18,598 bases of DNA from CAYXST01 sp964472495 (GCA_964472495.1 CAYYLD010000011.1:1-18598); one strand, 5' to 3'. Positions 1 through 7,683 are shown, counted from the stretch's first letter. Notes: generated by a model not told the origin, from the sequence alone. Numbers and translations: made by a program.

Positions 1-1222
1 CCTCAGCACCCTCATCAGGATATAATTCTGCTGCGGTTGGCGGCTTGGCGGCTGGTACTTCTATCTCTCCTTTCTCCAATTCAGCAGCAATTTCATCAGG
101 AACTTTGAACGGAGATTGGTAAGTTCTTTCTGCCGTTTCAGCGGCTCCGGCCGTTGAGACTATATTAGGCAAATTCTCTAAAACTTTACGAACAAGCAAA
201 CCAGCTGTTTCAACCATCATTGCCCCGACTACTCCTTTAGCCGCTGCCTTGGCATACCTAGCCCCCATAGCTAAAGCGTCAACCGTGCCATATTGACTAA
301 CTATGGCATCAAGATCATTGAGATGTTTTGAATATTTATTAATTATTTTTTCTTTCTGTAATTTCTTCTCTTTAGCTGATAATTTTTTATCTTTTTCAAT
401 TTTTTCAATCTTGCCCTGGATACTATAAATTGATTTTTCCACATCCCATTTAATAGTTTTCTGGAGAAGACCAGTGGCCATGCCTGGCTCGGCCTTTTTC
501 TCAATTCGTTTCAAAAGGTCTTCCGGTATATTCTGCTGGTAAGCCTTTTCTAAATCCTTTTGGGAAACTTCCTTTTGGCCGGCTTCAGTTGCTTCGACCT
601 GGGCCTGTTCATAAATCTTCCAGGCTTCCTCAGCGGCCTGGTCAATATAATGAACCCTGGTCTTTTCAATGACCTCCTCGTTTTTAAGCCGAGCTTCCTT
701 AGCCGCTTCCGCTCCCCGTGAGAAAAACATGCCGGCCATCATTACATATCTAAAAGGAGAACCCATGGTATAGCCGACAATATCAGTGGCTACTCGGCCA
801 TATCTTAAAACATTGCCAGCTAAAGAAGTAATATTGCCAAACCGACGTTTTTTCCCTTTTTCTATCTGCTCCATTTTCTTTCTGGTTTTTTGAGCACTTT
901 CTTGATAATCCTCGCTGAATGATTCCAGCCATCGTCCCATCGTACTCTTTTTATCAAAACCTTTAGCCGCCCCTTCGAAAACTTTAGCGAAAAAACTATT
1001 CTTTCTTTCATCAACAAAGAAACCCATATTATTTAGGCCAAAGCCGATTTTCTCTCTTTCTTCCGAAGGTATTTCTTTTAGTTCTTCTCTAACCACGTCC
1101 CTTTCTTCTTCCGGCTTAGGCACTTCTACTAATCCTGGCTTTTTTTCAAATTCATCAATTTCAGTTGGCTTCGGTTCTATTTCTTCCGTTGTTGGAGCTG
1201 GTTCAAATTTTTCCTTAAACAT
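1..1222 (-). CDS. Hypothetical coiled-coil protein, N-terminal part, truncated by window edge
   Basis: The reading frame is open from an ATG at 1222 to the left edge, giving 407 visible codons with no stop, so the C-terminus lies outside the window. I do not recognise a family. The first 55 residues are acidic and Pro/Glu-rich (PAPTTEEIEPKPTEIDEF). The middle is Lys/Glu-rich helix with likely coiled coils, around residues 75-105, 165-200 and 250-285 (for example EKDKKLSAKEKKLQKEK). Two weakly hydrophobic Gly/Ala/Met-rich stretches (VGYTMGSPFRYVMMAGMFF and AKAAAKGVVGAMMVETAG) could be amphipathic or membrane-associated helices. The visible end turns Pro/Ala/Glu-rich again. No signal peptide or catalytic motif is visible, and there is no Shine-Dalgarno sequence directly before the ATG. 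A good promoter lies about 92 bases upstream. The coding call is firm from length and codon pattern; function is unknown. Confidence 0.8.
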   Translation of the reverse strand, partial: MFKEKFEPAPTTEEIEPKPTEIDEFEKKPGLVEVPKPEEERDVVREELKEIPSEEREKIGFGLNNMGFFVDERKNSFFAKVFEGAAKGFDKKSTMGRWLESFSEDYQESAQKTRKKMEQIEKGKKRRFGNITSLAGNVLRYGRVATDIVGYTMGSPFRYVMMAGMFFSRGAEAAKEARLKNEEVIEKTRVHYIDQAAEEAWKIYEQAQVEATEAGQKEVSQKDLEKAYQQNIPEDLLKRIEKKAEPGMATGLLQKTIKWDVEKSIYSIQGKIEKIEKDKKLSAKEKKLQKEKIINKYSKHLNDLDAIVSQYGTVDALAMGARYAKAAAKGVVGAMMVETAGLLVRKVLENLPNIVSTAGAAETAERTYQSPFKVPDEIAAELEKGEIEVPAAKPPTAAELYPDEGAE

Positions 1223-1313
1223 ATTTTTATAACCTATTTCCCAAAAAAATAAATTAAGGAGTCGTTAAACTTGTCTGAGAAATAGGATCTTCTTTTATTT
1301 TATTATCTTTTTA

Positions 1314-1342
1314 ATTGTATCAAAGAAGTTATCTACAATCAA
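1314..1342 (-). promoter_or_regulatory. Sigma70-like promoter for the left-edge gene
   Basis: On the minus strand TTGATT (1342-1337) is followed by 17 bases and then TACAAT (1319-1314), a close match to -35/-10 consensus with optimal spacing. Transcription would start near 1307, giving a leader of about 85 bases before the ATG at 1222. The -35 box overlaps the TGA stop of the lamin-tail gene. The leader contains an inverted repeat, CCTATTTC/GAAATAGG (1233-1240 and 1279-1286), of unknown role. Confidence 0.6.
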
Positions 1343-2742
1343 TACTCATACTCGTCAACGACCAAGCCGTTTTTATCTCTTAAAACAATTGTATCGCCGT
1401 CGTTATCCAAAATATCGACTGACTTATTGAGAAAAACCCGCCACTCGTCTTCAAAAAAATCCACTTCTTGATAATGGTTTAAATAACATTGTTTATAATT
1501 AAATTTTTCACTTAAGAAACTGGTACACTGACTATCTGAACTTACCGCTAAATTATCAGAATAATCAGGTATCTCGCATCTGCTTAGTCCTTTGATAAAA
1601 TCACGGCAAGATTTTTTAAAACTGCTGTAAGTTGATTCTTCTAAGCGAGGACAATCCTCATCTAAGGAGGGGTGGAACTGAGATAACTGGTCTAAATAAC
1701 CAGTACATTTATTAGTCCGAAAATTTACTCCTTGAGGACTCAAGCCAGTTGAAATAATAACTTCATTTCGATAAGCCAGCTTGATATCGGAATCATAATT
1801 ATCCAAAAGAGGGTGACGCAATTTTTCAACTGCCTGAGGAATAGTTGCTGTCTCTCTTTTAGTTCTAATAGTCCAGCCGGTGATGTCAATTAATTGGTCC
1901 TCATTATTCCTGAGAACCAGATAATCGTTTTTAAAATTTATCTCGTCCGGCTCTACCCGACTAATCTCTACTTTTTGATAGTAAGAGGAAACGCCTATCC
2001 GAAAACTCCGTTTAGCCGGGGTCGGGTCATAATAACCCTGTTCGTTTTTAGCCCGGACATAGAAGGTATAAATCCCATTCTCTTCGGATAGGTTATAAGT
2101 TTTAGTGTCGCCATATTGACGACGCCAATCGGTATCATCGCCAACTAAATAGGTTTCAAAAGACAAATCAGCTGTTTCGCCTAAGGGATTGGTTCCGGAA
2201 TACTTAAAAGTAACTTCGGCTGTTTCCAAAATCTCTCCTTCGGCTGGTCCTTGAAGAATAATTGTCTCCGGATATTGATTGGTCTCTGACAAAGTAACAT
2301 TGTCGCCTTGCTTGATTTTATTCAGCTTGTCATCGTCAATCTGGTAAATATATCTCCAACCAAAATTATTCCCTTCGAAAATTCGGGGGTTAGGAAACCA
2401 ACGTCGCTGACCTGCTTCAATCAGATAAACTTCCGGACCGGTTCCCTTTAACAGAGTTCCTTCCGGGTAGTCATCATATCTATCCAGATTATCGCCTTGG
2501 GGATAAGAGCTCAAAAAAGCATCGGAAATAGTTTTGACGTTAGCCCATTTGTAGCGGAAGTATTCAAAGGTTTCCGGGTCCGGAATCCAGCGTCGGGTGC
2601 CGTTTTCCAAGACATAAACTTCCGGACCGGTTCCCCTGATTAAATCGGCCTTAGGTAAATAAGCCGAGCTAGCCAAGGTTGGCCCTGCTAAAAAAAATAA
2701 TCCGATAAAAATTAAACTTAATAAAATAATTATTCTTTTCAT
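1339..2742 (-). CDS. Secreted lamin-tail-domain protein with two Trp-rich N-terminal repeats
   Basis: A 467-aa exported protein. Residues 1-25 form a signal peptide (MKRIIILLSLIFIGLFFLAG, then ...ASSAYL). Two related repeats follow at about 34-86 and 97-149: each has GTGPEVY, then RRW(I/F)P(D/N)P, then an aromatic-rich stretch ending in QGDN. Residues 160-250 resemble an Ig/FN3-like beta domain (VTFKYSG ... IYTFYVRAKNEQG). Residues 255-467 look like a lamin tail domain (YLVLRNNEDQLIDITGW, then DGDTIVLRDKNGLVVDEYEY), interrupted by an insertion of about 125 residues with six Cys (346, 364, 379, 389, 406, 419). The frame also opens at 2796, but that extension reads into the palindromic repeat; the ATG at 2742 precedes the signal peptide and has GGGAAG a few bases upstream. 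Domain assignment is by pattern. Lamin tail domains are frequent in CPR exoproteins; the ligand is unknown. Confidence 0.85.
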   Translation of the reverse strand: MKRIIILLSLIFIGLFFLAGPTLASSAYLPKADLIRGTGPEVYVLENGTRRWIPDPETFEYFRYKWANVKTISDAFLSSYPQGDNLDRYDDYPEGTLLKGTGPEVYLIEAGQRRWFPNPRIFEGNNFGWRYIYQIDDDKLNKIKQGDNVTLSETNQYPETIILQGPAEGEILETAEVTFKYSGTNPLGETADLSFETYLVGDDTDWRRQYGDTKTYNLSEENGIYTFYVRAKNEQGYYDPTPAKRSFRIGVSSYYQKVEISRVEPDEINFKNDYLVLRNNEDQLIDITGWTIRTKRETATIPQAVEKLRHPLLDNYDSDIKLAYRNEVIISTGLSPQGVNFRTNKCTGYLDQLSQFHPSLDEDCPRLEESTYSSFKKSCRDFIKGLSRCEIPDYSDNLAVSSDSQCTSFLSEKFNYKQCYLNHYQEVDFFEDEWRVFLNKSVDILDNDGDTIVLRDKNGLVVDEYEY

Positions 2743-2750
2743 TATTCTTC

Positions 2751-2872
2751 CCGGGGCGTTCCTTTTTATACATAAGGGTTGCCCTCGAAATTCCACGATC
2801 TTCCGCCTTTGGCGGAAGGTCGTGGTTGAGAGAGCGACCCTTTAGGGGTGTATAAAAAAGGAACACCCCGGG
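2751..2872. repeat. Composite palindromic element (module C inside module P)
   Basis: Outer arms pair almost perfectly: CCGGGGCGTTCC with a T-run and ATAC on the left, and GTATAAAAAAGGAACACCCC GG on the right. Inside them is a 69-bp core at 2774-2842 that starts AAGGGTTGCC, ends GCGACCCTT and contains a central hairpin (CTTCCGCC TTT GGCGGAAG). It fills most of the spacer between the divergent lamin-tail and glycosyltransferase genes and ends 8 bases before the lamin-tail ATG. The whole copy could fold into one long stem with bulges. Same family as the copies at 6240, 7721, 8979 and 10986 and inside four genes. Confidence 0.9.
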
Positions 2873-2879
2873 AGCTATG

Positions 2880-2909
2880 TTGATTATACCTTTCATTCTA
2901 TGGTAAAAT
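2880..2909 (+). promoter_or_regulatory. Promoter of the glycosyltransferase gene; near-leaderless transcript
   Basis: TTGATT (2880-2885), an 18-base spacer, then TAAAAT (2904-2909) preceded by TG one base before it, which makes an extended -10. The expected start, near 2916, is only about 4 bases before the ATG at 2920, so the mRNA would be leaderless or almost so. No Shine-Dalgarno sequence precedes that ATG, which fits. Confidence 0.6.
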
Positions 2910-2919
2910 CAAGAAAAAG

Positions 2920-4842
2920 ATGAATTCAATTCTGGATAAACTCAATAATAAAATCACTAATTGCCTGGCCGTCGGTCTGTTGATTTTGATGTTTGCTCTG
3001 GCTTTCTTCAGCTTGCGCGACGATTCAGCGACTATGGACGAACAAGCTCATATCCCGGCCGGTTATTCTTACATCAGCCAAAAGGATATGCGTCTTAATC
3101 CGGAGCATCCGCCTTTGCTTAAGGACTTGGCCGGTTTATCTATCTGGCTCGGCTCAAAATTAACCGCCCAACCGATTAATTTCCCGTCTCAAGCTGAAAG
3201 TTGGCAGGAAGGTATCAACGACCAATGGACTTTCGGCAAACAGTTTCTCTATCAGAGCGGCAATGACGCTGACCAAATTATTTTCTGGGCCCGCTTGCCA
3301 ATGCTTCTAATTATGCTTCTGCTCGGCTTTTATATTTTCAAATGGGCCAAAGAAATTTACGGCCACAAAGCCGCTCTTTTAGCTCTTGTCTTTTACTCAT
3401 TCTCGCCTACTTTTTTAGCCCACAGCCGTTATGTGACCACCGACGTCGGGGCAGCCACCGCTTTCTTCATCGCCACCTACTATTTAATCAAATGGCTTCA
3501 AAAACCGAACAAAAGAAATTTGGTCTGGGCTGGTTTAGTTTTCGGCTTAGCTTTATTAACCAAATTTTCTTTAGTTTTACTGATACCCTATTTTATTTTC
3601 TTGGTTATTGTCTGGGCTATTTTAAAAAAACAACCCTTCCTCAAATCCCTGTTCGGTCTTCTGCTAATCGGTCTGATTGGCCTGGCCTTAATCTGGCCAA
3701 TTTATCAATTCCATGTCTGGAACTATCCGGTCGAAAGACAGCTGGCCGACACCCAATTTCATTTCCGCGACTTCCCTGTTCGGCTGGCTTCCGAGCCGGT
3801 TATCTGGATGGCCGACAAACCATTGCTTCGTCCTTACGGACAGTTCTTCTCGGGCTTCTTAATGGTTATGCGCCGGGCTCTGGGCGGCAATACGACTTAC
3901 TTTTTAGGTGAGGTTTCTAATCTGGGCTGGCATAATTATTTCCCCGTCGTTTTCCTGATTAAAATTCCTCTGACCTTCCTCATTTTAATCTTAATCACTC
4001 TATTCTTGGCTGCCTGGCAGATTTTAAGGGCGTGCCTTCCGATTCCACGCCCTTGCGGAGCAAAGGCGTGGTCGGAAAGTACGCCCTTAATTACTTCCTG
4101 GAAAAAAATAGTCGGTCAAGCTCTCAACTGGCTAAAAAATCATTTAATTGAATTTGCTTTTCTTTTCTTCCTGGTTCTCTATTGGGCTTCCAGTATTAAA
4201 AGCAATCTTAATATTGGCGTCCGTCATATTCTGCCCACTTTCCCCTTTCTTTACATTCTGGTCAGCGGCCAAATTAATCGCTGGCTGACTGTTTCTTTCT
4301 GGCCTGTTTTAGAAAAATTTAAACTAACTACCCAAGGCTTCTGTCATACTCTCAAAACGGCTTTTCTTATATGTTTGAAAACCTACTTCAAGTATTTAGT
4401 CGTGGCCATCCTGCTCTTTTGGTATATCTGGGGAACTATCGCCATCTATCCTCACTTTTTAGCTTATTTCAGCCAGTTAGTTGGCGGGGCAGAAAACGGC
4501 TACAAATATGTGACTGATTCTAATCTGGACTGGGGACAGGATTTGAAACGACTAACCCAATTCGTTGAAGAAAATAATATAAACAAAATCTATCTTAATT
4601 ATTTTGGCGGAGGGTTAGCCGAATATTATCTGGGAGAAAAATTTGTCGACTGGTGGGGCGAGCGCGACCCGGCCGAGTTGCCGCCCAATAGCTGGTTAGC
4701 TGTTTCGGCCACTCTTTTACAAGGCGGCCGCGGCTGGCCGGCCCCCGGCTTCAATGAAAAAACCGGCTACTATAATTGGCTGAACCAATACGAGCCGGTT
4801 GAAGTCATCGGCTATTCCATTTTTATCTACCAAATCCCTTAA
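2920..4842 (+). CDS. GT39/PMT-like integral membrane glycosyltransferase (GT-C fold)
   Basis: A 640-aa polytopic membrane protein resembling the dolichyl-phosphate-mannose mannosyltransferase/ArnT superfamily, which transfers a sugar from a polyprenyl-phosphate donor outside the membrane. A first helix (about 13-32) precedes an external loop with the acidic pair Asp40-Glu41 (TMDEQAHIPAGYSY), as expected for GT-C catalytic loops, then RLNPEHPPLLKDLAGL (58-73). Many further hydrophobic helices follow to about residue 490. The C-terminal soluble part has NLDWGQDLKRL and YLNYFGGG, recurrent in bacterial GT39-like proteins. Residues about 370-389 (RACLPIPRPCGAKAW...) come from a palindromic repeat read in frame in a loop between helices. 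It is the only clear plus-strand gene and has its own promoter. The acceptor (protein or glycan) is unknown. Superfamily call firm; donor and acceptor not determinable. Confidence 0.88.
   Translation: MNSILDKLNNKITNCLAVGLLILMFALAFFSLRDDSATMDEQAHIPAGYSYISQKDMRLNPEHPPLLKDLAGLSIWLGSKLTAQPINFPSQAESWQEGINDQWTFGKQFLYQSGNDADQIIFWARLPMLLIMLLLGFYIFKWAKEIYGHKAALLALVFYSFSPTFLAHSRYVTTDVGAATAFFIATYYLIKWLQKPNKRNLVWAGLVFGLALLTKFSLVLLIPYFIFLVIVWAILKKQPFLKSLFGLLLIGLIGLALIWPIYQFHVWNYPVERQLADTQFHFRDFPVRLASEPVIWMADKPLLRPYGQFFSGFLMVMRRALGGNTTYFLGEVSNLGWHNYFPVVFLIKIPLTFLILILITLFLAAWQILRACLPIPRPCGAKAWSESTPLITSWKKIVGQALNWLKNHLIEFAFLFFLVLYWASSIKSNLNIGVRHILPTFPFLYILVSGQINRWLTVSFWPVLEKFKLTTQGFCHTLKTAFLICLKTYFKYLVVAILLFWYIWGTIAIYPHFLAYFSQLVGGAENGYKYVTDSNLDWGQDLKRLTQFVEENNINKIYLNYFGGGLAEYYLGEKFVDWWGERDPAELPPNSWLAVSATLLQGGRGWPAPGFNEKTGYYNWLNQYEPVEVIGYSIFIYQIP
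4024..4090 (+). repeat. Module C palindromic element, in frame within the glycosyltransferase gene
   Basis: Ends TTAAGGGCGT (4024-4033) and ACGCCCTTAA (4081-4090) are perfect inverted repeats around an inner hairpin (CCACGCCCTTGC ... GCAAAGGCGTGG) with bulges between. Measured from AAGGG to CCCTT it is 63 bp, exactly 21 codons, and adds about 21 residues (370-389) between two membrane segments without a stop. The sequence is clearly related to the inner copy at 11011-11074. Confidence 0.9.
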
Positions 4843-4875
4843 GAGATCCGTGCTCGCAGGCCGGACCTCAAACCT

Positions 4876-4906
4876 AAAGGACGTCCCTAAGAAGAGACGT
4901 CCTTTT
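4876..4906 (+). terminator. Hairpin downstream of the glycosyltransferase, possible terminator
   Basis: AAAGGACGTC (4876-4885) pairs with GACGTCCTTT (4896-4905) across a 10-base loop, followed by only a short T-run (four T). It lies 34 bases after the stop codon, so it may terminate plus-strand transcription. The arm resembles the GGACGTCCCT pieces of the palindromic family, so it may be a derivative. Confidence 0.5.
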
Positions 4907-4930
4907 AAGAACTTTTAAGAAACGCATCTG

Positions 4931-4964
4931 AAAAAAAAGCCGCTTTTATTGTTTAAAGCGGCTT
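4931..4964 (-). terminator. Intrinsic terminator of the small orphan gene
   Basis: A perfect 10-bp stem AAGCCGCTTT/AAAGCGGCTT (4937-4946 and 4955-4964) with an 8-base loop. On the minus strand the stem is followed directly by a run of eight T, the classic rho-independent form, 29 bases past the stop of the gene at 4994-5251. Plus-strand transcripts would see the hairpin followed by A residues, so the main direction is minus. Confidence 0.8.
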
Positions 4965-4993
4965 AAAAAATAACTCAACAAAAAAATACTCTC

Positions 4994-5251
4994 CTATTTT
5001 TTACTATGTACAAGGGTAGCTCCGTTGCATCTGGCAACCTCGTTAAATATATTCAGCGATTTTTTCATAATCTGCGAGCACCACTCAATAGGAAAGGCTT
5101 GGGGAAAACTCTGTCTATTGTTTTCTTTGATATGCCGTGTCATCGCCTCCTTTGTCTTATTTAACAAATCCTGCAAGAAATCGATTTCTTGCCGAGCCTC
5201 TTTTAATCGTTTAATCGAAACCTCTCCTGCCGTCGTATCAAACATTCCCAT
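4994..5251 (-). CDS. Small hypothetical protein with its own promoter and terminator
   Basis: An 85-aa soluble protein of no family I recognise. Residues 12-48 are a charged, probably helical or coiled-coil stretch (IKRLKEARQEIDFLQDLLNK). A second helix-like segment (WCSQIMKKSLNIFNEVARC) carries two Cys, 18 residues apart. There is no signal peptide or membrane segment. The ATG at 5251 has a strong Shine-Dalgarno sequence, AAAGGGGG, at good spacing, the best in the window, which argues that it is truly translated; a second Met two codons later is less well placed. It has a promoter overlapping the 3' end of ftsQ and a textbook terminator, so it is probably monocistronic. An open frame on the opposite strand (5025-5279) has no such support. 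Confidence 0.75.
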   Translation of the reverse strand: MGMFDTTAGEVSIKRLKEARQEIDFLQDLLNKTKEAMTRHIKENNRQSFPQAFPIEWCSQIMKKSLNIFNEVARCNGATLVHSKK

Positions 5252-5305
5252 ATATTCCCCCTTTCTTCTATTGCCCTAAAACTTAATGTTAAATAGCCAA
5301 ACAAT

Positions 5306-6226
5306 TTACCGATAATATACCCTATTCTCTATACGTAAGTCAATATATTCCAAAGAGGCTGTTCCTCCAATCTGTTTTTCCAAAACCATTTCCAAGGCCT
5401 TTAGTTGTGATTCTACTGAATAGGCCGGGTTAAAATAAATCTGCCAGCCGGTTGACATATTCACTCTTAAATCTTCTAAAGAAACGACTCTAAAATTACT
5501 CAGCTGCCAGGATAATCCGGCCGTTGTTTTTATTTTAGGCAATTCTTCTTTGAGGGTTAAAATAAAATTAACTGTCTCCGGAGAAAGAACTTGCTGTCGC
5601 AGTTTAGCCCCTTCATTTTCAGAACTATAAATATTTAAAATCAAACTACCGCTGATTAAAGGCGACTCTTTGAAAATAATCCCCTCTTCATCCAGATAAA
5701 AACATTTTTTAATTTCAGTTTGGCTAGGCATTTTTTTCTCCTCGGCTTCTTCGGCCGGTTGTTCATCAATAACTGTTTCTTCAACCTGACACCAAATACC
5801 AATCTTCTTTCTTTCTTCAACAAGTATTTCTAAGCCAGCCCTGGCTGTTTGAGTCAATGATTTAAGAGCCGTCAGCTGAGGCATTTTTCGGCTAATCTTG
5901 GCTATTCTAATTTGAGGAAATTTATCCAAAATATCTTCTTTAATTTTGTTTAGCGGTATCAAAACAATACTTTTTTGGGGAATAAATTGCCACAACTTTT
6001 CTCCCAAATCTCTCTGGACAATTTCTATAATTCCCGAGCGGAGGTCGCCCTTGATAGGCGGAGTCGAAGAATTAACTTCAATCTTACTTGTCCATAAGCC
6101 GGGCCAAAAGATTAAAGAATAAGCCGAACCAGCTAATAAACAAAAAAATAACCCTGTAAAAATTATTCTTTTCAGGGGTGATTTTTTGGGAGTTCTTTTC
6201 CTTGAAGAATATTGACTTTTCCTCAT
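5306..6226 (-). CDS. ftsQ: FtsQ/DivIB-like cell division protein
   Basis: A 306-aa bitopic membrane protein resembling FtsQ/DivIB, the divisome scaffold linking early and late division proteins. A basic cytoplasmic N-terminus (1-20, Lys/Arg-rich) is followed by one membrane helix (about 20-41). A POTRA-like domain runs from about 46 to 147: SKIEVN at its start, then KIKEDILDKFPQIRIAKISRKMP and LEILVEERKKIGIWC, the typical ending. The beta domain continues with CFYLDEEGIIFKESP and, at the C-terminus, YIDLRIENRVYYR. Residues 117-131 (QLTALKSLTQTARAG) interrupt the usual RK-P-L-I-V-ER sequence and a Glu-rich stretch (159-166) is also extra, so it is a little longer than typical. It is last in a minus-strand run after serS, with a composite repeat just upstream of its start. 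Identification rests on architecture and motifs, since FtsQ diverges fast. Confidence 0.85.
   Translation of the reverse strand: MRKSQYSSRKRTPKKSPLKRIIFTGLFFCLLAGSAYSLIFWPGLWTSKIEVNSSTPPIKGDLRSGIIEIVQRDLGEKLWQFIPQKSIVLIPLNKIKEDILDKFPQIRIAKISRKMPQLTALKSLTQTARAGLEILVEERKKIGIWCQVEETVIDEQPAEEAEEKKMPSQTEIKKCFYLDEEGIIFKESPLISGSLILNIYSSENEGAKLRQQVLSPETVNFILTLKEELPKIKTTAGLSWQLSNFRVVSLEDLRVNMSTGWQIYFNPAYSVESQLKALEMVLEKQIGGTASLEYIDLRIENRVYYR
5314..5343 (-). promoter_or_regulatory. Promoter of the small orphan gene, inside the 3' end of ftsQ
   Basis: Minus-strand TTGACT (5343-5338), an 18-base spacer, then TATATT (5319-5314). Transcription would start near 5307, at the ftsQ stop codon, giving a leader of about 56 bases carrying the AAAGGGGG ribosome site of the 85-aa gene. 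Confidence 0.6.
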
Positions 6227-6239
6227 TTAATTTATTCTA

Positions 6240-6375
6240 CGGGGCGTTCCAAGGCGTCCCTTTTTTATACACAAGGGTTGCCATTGAGGATCACGCCTTT
6301 TGCGAAGCAAAGGACGTGTCCGAAAGGGCGACCCTTTGAGGGTGTATAAAAAAGGGACGCCTTGGGAACACCCGG
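6240..6375. repeat. Composite palindromic element between serS and ftsQ
   Basis: Outer arms start CGGGGCGTTCCAAGGCGTCC, run through a T-run and ATAC, and pair with GTATAAAAAAGGGACGCC plus TTGGGAACACCCG on the right. The core at 6273-6336 (64 bp) starts AAGGGTTGCC, holds a hairpin with loop TTTTGCGAAGCAAA, and ends GGGCGACCCTT. Arm sequence is partly duplicated (GGGGCGTTCC followed by GGCGTCCC). It fills most of the 167-base spacer, ending 18 bases from the serS stop and 13 from the ftsQ ATG. Confidence 0.9.
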
Positions 6376-6393
6376 GAACAAAAACAAAAAACA

Positions 6394-7683
6394 CTATCCA
6401 ATTTTCTTCAGGCCACCCATGTACTTCCTCAAAACCTTGGGCACTTCAATGCGACCGTCCTTCTGCTGATAATTTTCAATAATGGCAATGAGTATTCGGC
6501 CGATGGCCATAGCCGTGGCGTCGTTCATATAAACGAATTCAAGCCGGCCATCTTTTCTTCTCACTCGGGTGTTTAATCGCCTGGCCTGATAATCGGTCAT
6601 ATAATCGGAAGTATGGGTCTCCCGATATTTATTCTGACCGGGCATCCAACATTCAATATCAATTTGTCGATAATCGGGACCACCCATATCTCCGCTGCAG
6701 AGAATAATCACCTGATAAGGTATCTCTAACTGCTGAACCAAATATTCCTGAACAGCCACAATCAATTCTTGTTCAATCAAACCATATTCGGGTTGAATAA
6801 AAGTTTCCATCTCCGCTTTGTCAAACTGATGTCTTCTTAAAATTCCGGCTGTGTCCTGGCCGTAAGTTCCGGCCTCTCTTCTTAAGGCGGTGGAATAGCC
6901 AATGTACCTGATTGGCAAATCTTCTTCTTTAATAATCTCATCTATATGTAAAGGGCCGAGAGTATGTTCAGCGCTGCCAATCAATAGAGAATCGTCTTGC
7001 TCCAAGTAATATTTGTCTTCAATGGGGTCAAATCTGTCCATTTTTTTCATCACTTCCGCCCTGGCTATGACCGGCGGGATAACCGGAATGAACGGTTTGT
7101 CAAAAGGACTACTAACTTTTTTAGCTAATTTCCTTATGATTTCTTTATCGGTTAAAGTTTCAAAAACAAATTGGATAATGGCAAATTGCATCAAAACAGC
7201 CTCATTGAACAAATAATTGAATCTGGCCCCGGAAATTTTTGCCGACTTTTCGGTATCAATTAAATTATGCATCGTTCCTAATTCCATATGGTCTTTGGGC
7301 TTAAAATCAAACTTAGTCGGCTCCTTAAATTTCCTCAAAACTTTATTATCCGACTCGTCCTTGCCCGTGGGAACGTCATCGGCAATCAGATTAGGCATTT
7401 TAACAATCAGCTTATTCAAACTTTCTTCTGCTTCTTTTAGTTTCGGTTCTATTGATTTTATCTCCCCCTTTATCTTTTTGGCTCTTTCAATTCCTTCGGC
7501 CCCTCTTTCTTTTCGCTCACTAATTCTATTCTGCTCTGCTTTGAGGCCCTCTGCCTGTTGTAATAAATATCGTCTTTTTTTATCCAAATCCAAAAGTCGG
7601 TCAATCTGACAATCAACCTGTCTTTTTGTGCAAACATCCTTAACTTTATCCGGATTTTCCCTGATAAATTTTATATCCAGCAT
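6394..7683 (-). CDS. serS: Seryl-tRNA synthetase
   Basis: A 429-aa class II synthetase that charges tRNA-Ser (and Sec-tRNA precursors) with serine. The N-terminus MLDIKFIRENPDKVK is typical of SerRS, followed by the long antiparallel coiled-coil arm (about 30-95) that grips the tRNA variable arm. The catalytic domain has GSAEHTL (236-242), motif 2 with ALRREAGTYGQDTAGILRRH (266-285), QARRLNTR (366-373) and motif 3 MNDATAMAIGRILIAIIENY (386-405), ending in VLRKYMGG. Length matches the bacterial family. The ATG at 7683 has AAGGAG upstream at good spacing. It follows the HD hydrolase gene on the same strand across a long palindrome, and precedes ftsQ across another. No palindromic insertion in the gene. 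Confidence 0.97.
   Translation of the reverse strand: MLDIKFIRENPDKVKDVCTKRQVDCQIDRLLDLDKKRRYLLQQAEGLKAEQNRISERKERGAEGIERAKKIKGEIKSIEPKLKEAEESLNKLIVKMPNLIADDVPTGKDESDNKVLRKFKEPTKFDFKPKDHMELGTMHNLIDTEKSAKISGARFNYLFNEAVLMQFAIIQFVFETLTDKEIIRKLAKKVSSPFDKPFIPVIPPVIARAEVMKKMDRFDPIEDKYYLEQDDSLLIGSAEHTLGPLHIDEIIKEEDLPIRYIGYSTALRREAGTYGQDTAGILRRHQFDKAEMETFIQPEYGLIEQELIVAVQEYLVQQLEIPYQVIILCSGDMGGPDYRQIDIECWMPGQNKYRETHTSDYMTDYQARRLNTRVRRKDGRLEFVYMNDATAMAIGRILIAIIENYQQKDGRIEVPKVLRKYMGGLKKIG

Noticed and set aside
2669..2896. 75-codon minus-strand frame across the spacer element
   Set aside because: It overlaps the lamin-tail start in another frame and reads mostly palindromic repeat; useful only as evidence that the element avoids stops.
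5025..5279. Plus-strand frame opposite the 85-aa gene
   Set aside because: No ribosome site or promoter, while the minus-strand gene has promoter, strong Shine-Dalgarno sequence and terminator.
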